This document shows, in pieces, positions 16,752-19,432 of a stretch of 19,432 bases of DNA. How positions within the stretch are numbered: position 1 is the stretch's first letter; each line of letters begins with the position of its first letter. This DNA comes from JBJXFY01 sp046155815. Lineage in GTDB: Bacteria; Verrucomicrobiota; Verrucomicrobiia; Limisphaerales; CAIMTB01. Made by a program: the position numbers and the translations under genes. The stretch is taken from assembly GCA_046155815.1 (NCBI GenBank), contig JBJXFY010000404.1, positions 1-19,432 on the forward strand. The letters run 5' to 3'. The notes below the pieces were generated by a model. That model did not search any database, was not told the origin of the DNA, and worked only from the letters and a program-made list of their open reading frames with translations.

Positions 16752-17220
16752 TCGGCACTGTGCGGAAAGATGCGGCCGCCCACGCCGGGTGACGCGGCCC
16801 ATTCCCGCGCCTCGGCCAGCCGCGCCGCCAGTTCACGCAGCGGGCCGTCCCCATCCGGCGGCGTCCCGGCGTGCCAGGCCATGCGCCCGGCGGCTTGTGC
16901 GCCTGCCACGTCCTCAGCCGGAGAATCGCCCCCGTGCAGCAACTCGCCCGGCGCCAGGCCGAGGCCACGCACCGCCACCTCGAACATCACCGGCGACGGC
17001 TTGGCGAAGGGCGTCTCGCACGACACCCCGATCACGTCAAAAACACCCCGCCAGCCCCAGCGCCTTGAGCAGCGGGCGCAGATGCTCGTCCCAGTTCGAC
17101 ACGACGCCGAGGGCAAAGCCCTCCGTGGCCAGCGCCCCACGCGTCGCGGGAATGCTGGAAGTCGCCCCGCCGCGCGGGCGGAGTGCCGGGTGTCCACGAG
17201 CCCCGTCGTCCGGCCATCGA
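16748..17220 (-). pseudogene. Truncated, frameshifted HAD hydrolase (DREG-2/HDHD3-like)
   Basis: Only the C-terminal part of a HAD hydrolase is present, split over two frames. Upstream frame (from about 17159) reads IPATRGALATEGFALGVVSN then WDEHLRPLLKALGLAG, which holds motif II (Ser in VVSN). The frame then runs into a TGA and coding resumes one base over as GVFDVIGVS, with motif III (Lys in PFAKPSP) and motif IV (LHGGDSPAED), ending at 16748. The shift falls in GGGGTGTTTTT (plus-strand 17039-17049); removing one G or T restores the frame. The N-terminal third with the nucleophile motif DxxGTL is missing, and no start codon fits before the upstream GxGYxYP gene ends at 17265. The frameshift alone could be a sequencing error in a homopolymer, but the missing N-terminus supports a real remnant. 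Confidence 0.72.
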
Positions 17221-17264
17221 GGCCGCGGCCGTTGCAGAGCGGGACGAGCAGGACTTCACATGCG

Positions 17265-18809
17265 CTAAGGCCGGTGCGCCTGGAGCGCCTCCCGGTGGCG
17301 GTGGAGCAGCGCGAAGAACTCCCCGGCCGTGACCACGCGCGTCTGCGCCGGCAGCAGGTCCACGGTACGCTTCACCGCCTCGAACGGCCCGCCGAGTGAC
17401 TTCCAGGACCAGGCATGGACGTTCACCAGCGCGTAGCTGCGCGGGTCGTTGGCCGCGTCGGCCGGCATCTCCGCGACGGCCCGGGCCACGCCCTCCGGGC
17501 CGTTTTCGGGCTTCGGCTCCCAGAGCAGGAAGCGGTAGCTGACCGCAGGCCGCCCGTCGTGCCAAAGGATGCGGCCACGTTGCTGGTTGTAGGGCGCGTA
17601 GTCCTTGTACAGCACGCCGTGCACGCCCGGCTGCACGAGATAGGCGCGGGCGTCGTCCATCGTCCCGCCGGCGTTCAGCACCGTGATCAGCGGGAGCTGC
17701 GCGCGCACCGAGGCCCGCGCGGCCTGCCGGGCGAGCACGGGCAGCTCGCGGCCCGTCATGCCGGGAAAAAAATAGCCGTGCCCGCTCGGCCCGGCGACGA
17801 AGTCATCCCCGCCGCCGGCCGTGGCTCGGGCGTAGAACCACGCCATGACGCGCGGCGCGAAATCCATCAGCAGCGGCGCCATCTCCCACGTCATCGGGAT
17901 GTGGCCGCGGCGCGGGCTGGCCCACCAGCCGCGCCCTTCCTCGGTGAAGCTGTTCAGCAGCCACTGCACGTTGTCGCCATCGCTCATCACGAAGGCGACC
18001 ACGCGCTCGCCGGGCTGGACCGGCGCCGGTGTGGGCGGGCGCGCGCGCGCCGGGACCTCGGCGTCGAGCAGCCCCAGCGCGGAAAGGTTCAGCGCCCAGT
18101 CCGAGGGGACCGCCGCGCCGCCGCCGCGGCTGAGGTCGCGGATGAACGGGTACTCCTCCTTGCCCCATCCGAGCACAAGCGCCTGCGGCCCCAGCGCCCG
18201 CACGAAGTCCGTCCGCCTTTCGGGTGACACGTCGCTGAAGACGAACGCGCCGCGGGCCACGAGCAGGTCGCGCAGGTGCAGCGGCTTGGCGGGCGGCTGC
18301 TCGGCGAGCAGGCCGCGCGCGAAGAGCGGCTGCCAGCGCGAGAAGGCGGAAACCTCGTCCTGCGCCCGCACGTCGGCCAGCACGCGGAGGCCGAGACCCT
18401 GGGCGCGGCGCTCCAGCGAGGCGTCGAGCACCAGCGCGCGGCGCACGCCCGCGAGGCTGAAGGCGACGTTGAGGCTGCGGTCGGCCACGTCGCAGAGGAT
18501 CACCCCGTCGAACGCGTCGCGGTGGAATTCCGCCAGTTCCCAGAGCATCGCGTCGCGCACGACGCGCGCGCCTTCCTCTTCCAGTTGCTCGGGGATGATC
18601 CGGTTGAAGCCGCCGCCGTCCACCCACACGGCGGCCTCGGAGCGGTTCACCAAGCCCTGCAGGCTGGCGAGCAGCGCGCGCTCGGCGGCGTCGAGCGCCG
18701 CCGGGTCCACAACGCGCAGAAGTTCGGCGACGCCAGGCGGACGAGCGGCGTGGGCGGGCAGGATGCCGAGGGCGAGGACGAGAAGGAGGACGAGGACGGA
18801 GGCTGGCAC
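17265..18809 (-). CDS. GxGYxYP-family putative glycoside hydrolase, secreted
   Basis: The 514-residue protein has a signal peptide (about 1-21, ASVLVLLLVLALGILPAHA). It contains an N-terminal domain common in this family (about 30-250) and the main domain with FVMSDGDNVQWLL (273-285), TWEMAPLL, the family motif as GHGYFFP (343-349, Phe for the second Tyr), and VNVHAWSW (462-469). GxGYxYP proteins occur mostly in Bacteroidetes, Verrucomicrobia and Planctomycetes and are proposed, not proven, to hydrolyse glycans. No ATG fits; I chose GTG at 18809, five bases after the tspO stop, because it starts exactly at the signal peptide. The longer frame to 19238 lies across tspO and is not coding. Probably co-transcribed with tspO. 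Confidence 0.86.
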   Translation of the reverse strand: MPASVLVLLLVLALGILPAHAARPPGVAELLRVVDPAALDAAERALLASLQGLVNRSEAAVWVDGGGFNRIIPEQLEEEGARVVRDAMLWELAEFHRDAFDGVILCDVADRSLNVAFSLAGVRRALVLDASLERRAQGLGLRVLADVRAQDEVSAFSRWQPLFARGLLAEQPPAKPLHLRDLLVARGAFVFSDVSPERRTDFVRALGPQALVLGWGKEEYPFIRDLSRGGGAAVPSDWALNLSALGLLDAEVPARARPPTPAPVQPGERVVAFVMSDGDNVQWLLNSFTEEGRGWWASPRRGHIPMTWEMAPLLMDFAPRVMAWFYARATAGGGDDFVAGPSGHGYFFPGMTGRELPVLARQAARASVRAQLPLITVLNAGGTMDDARAYLVQPGVHGVLYKDYAPYNQQRGRILWHDGRPAVSYRFLLWEPKPENGPEGVARAVAEMPADAANDPRSYALVNVHAWSWKSLGGPFEAVKRTVDLLPAQTRVVTAGEFFALLHRHREALQAHRP

Positions 18810-18814
18810 GGGAA

Positions 18815-19300
18815 TCAGGCGTTGAGCCGCCAGAGGGTGAAGTTCAGGGCGGCCGCAAAGCTCACCCAGGCGAGGTACGGGACCAGCAGCCAGCAGGCGG
18901 TGGCGGACACGGGCCGGAACGCCGCCGCCGTGGCGAGGATGGCCGCCCAAAGCATGATCATTTCGCCAAAGGCCAGCCCCGGCCGCCGCAGGCCGAAAAA
19001 GAGCCCCGACCACGCGGCGTTGAGCGCCAGTTGGACGAGGAACAGCCCGAGCGGCACCGCCTGCACGCCCCATCCGCCGCGCCGCCAGACGAGCCAGGCG
19101 GCCACCCCCATCATCGTGTAGAGCGCGGTCCAGACCGGGCCAAAGAGCCAGTTCGGCGGGTTCCACGCGGGCTTGCGCAGCGCGGCGTACCAGTCGCCCG
19201 GGCCAAACTGCGCGCCGAACGCCGCCGCGGAAAAGCACAGCGCCAGCCCCGCCACCAGGCGCACGCCCGTGACCGGCCCGCCCGTCTCCAACGCGTTCAT
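18815..19300 (-). CDS. tspO: TspO/MBR family tryptophan-rich membrane protein
   Basis: Integral membrane protein of 161 residues with five predicted helices, homologous to bacterial TspO and the mitochondrial translocator protein, which bind porphyrins and are linked to tetrapyrrole handling and stress responses. Family signatures are WYAALRKPAWNPPNWLFGPV (37-56), WTALYTMMGVAAWLVW, LALNAAWSGLFFG (91-103) and the C-terminal PYLAWVSFAAALNFTLWRLN (141-160). The N-terminal extension before the first helix is short. The next gene starts five bases after the stop. The ATG at 19300 has no Shine-Dalgarno. No porphyrin or carotenoid genes are near. Confidence 0.95.
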   Translation of the reverse strand: MNALETGGPVTGVRLVAGLALCFSAAAFGAQFGPGDWYAALRKPAWNPPNWLFGPVWTALYTMMGVAAWLVWRRGGWGVQAVPLGLFLVQLALNAAWSGLFFGLRRPGLAFGEMIMLWAAILATAAAFRPVSATACWLLVPYLAWVSFAAALNFTLWRLNA

Positions 19301-19389
19301 GGTGCGAGCATGGCCACTCCGGGCGGCGACGTCATCCCGCTTCCCGCCGGTGCTTGCCCGGACGCGGACGCGCCGGAGAAGCTGCGTCC

Positions 19390-19432
19390 GTGCGACGAAC
19401 TGGAATCCTCCTCGCGCTCGTGGGCTGGCTGG
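19390..19432 (+). CDS. Possible start of a secreted protein, cut by window end
   Basis: Divergent from tspO, GTG at 19390 opens MRRTGILLALVGWL, which looks like the beginning of a signal peptide and stays open to the end of the window. A competing frame from ATG at 19310 (MATPGGDVIPLPAGACPDAD) is also open. With at most 41 codons visible neither can be confirmed. Confidence 0.22.
   Translation, partial: MRRTGILLALVGWL

Overview
The window is a GC-rich (roughly two-thirds G+C or more by eye), gene-dense stretch of bacterial chromosome. It most likely comes from the phylum Verrucomicrobiota. The reasons are a giant planctomycete-type cytochrome c / DUF1549 / DUF1553 (PSD1) protein, a GxGYxYP-family protein, a Tat-exported TIM-barrel isomerase next to a sodium:solute symporter, a three-gene type-B succinate dehydrogenase (sdhCAB), several secreted proteins of unknown function, and starts that mostly lack a Shine-Dalgarno sequence. 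Genus-level placement is not possible from the sequence alone. I see no prophage, insertion sequence, integron or CRISPR array. This is ordinary chromosome with some unusual genes.

Layout. Plus strand 54-3374: PSD1 protein. Minus 3475-4446: UDP-glucose 4-epimerase (galE). A small intergenic island (4447-5041) carries divergent tRNA-Leu(GAG) (minus, with its own intrinsic terminator) and tRNA-Arg(TCT) (plus). Plus 5042-7430: a two-gene unit of a Tat-exported sugar isomerase-like TIM barrel and an SSS symporter. Minus 7570-9225: apolipoprotein N-acyltransferase (lnt), divergent from plus 9361-10416, a secreted concanavalin-like protein with an unknown C-terminal domain. Plus 10500-11090: a GmhB-like HAD phosphatase whose nucleophilic Asp is replaced by Glu.

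From 11120 to 19300 every recognised gene is on the minus strand. Read in the direction of transcription these are: tspO and a GxGYxYP protein (5-base gap, probably co-transcribed); a truncated and frameshifted HAD hydrolase remnant; sdhC-sdhA-sdhB (gaps of 11 and 19 bases); and, 83 bases further on, acylphosphatase, a YfcE/MJ0936-like metallophosphoesterase and a secreted beta-rich protein (gaps of 14 bases each).

Functionally the window joins core metabolism (succinate dehydrogenase, galE, tRNAs, lnt) with envelope and polymer-degradation functions typical of verrucomicrobial saprotrophs (PSD1, GxGYxYP, concanavalin-like protein, sugar isomerase plus transporter). The points most worth a second look are the Glu-for-Asp change in the GmhB-like protein, the decayed HAD gene between tspO/GxGYxYP and sdhC, the beta-rich insertion in the PSD1 protein and its missing DUF1501 partner, the uncharacterised C-terminal domain of the 9361-10416 protein, and the near absence of Shine-Dalgarno sequences. 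I found no clear case for a wholly new multi-gene system.
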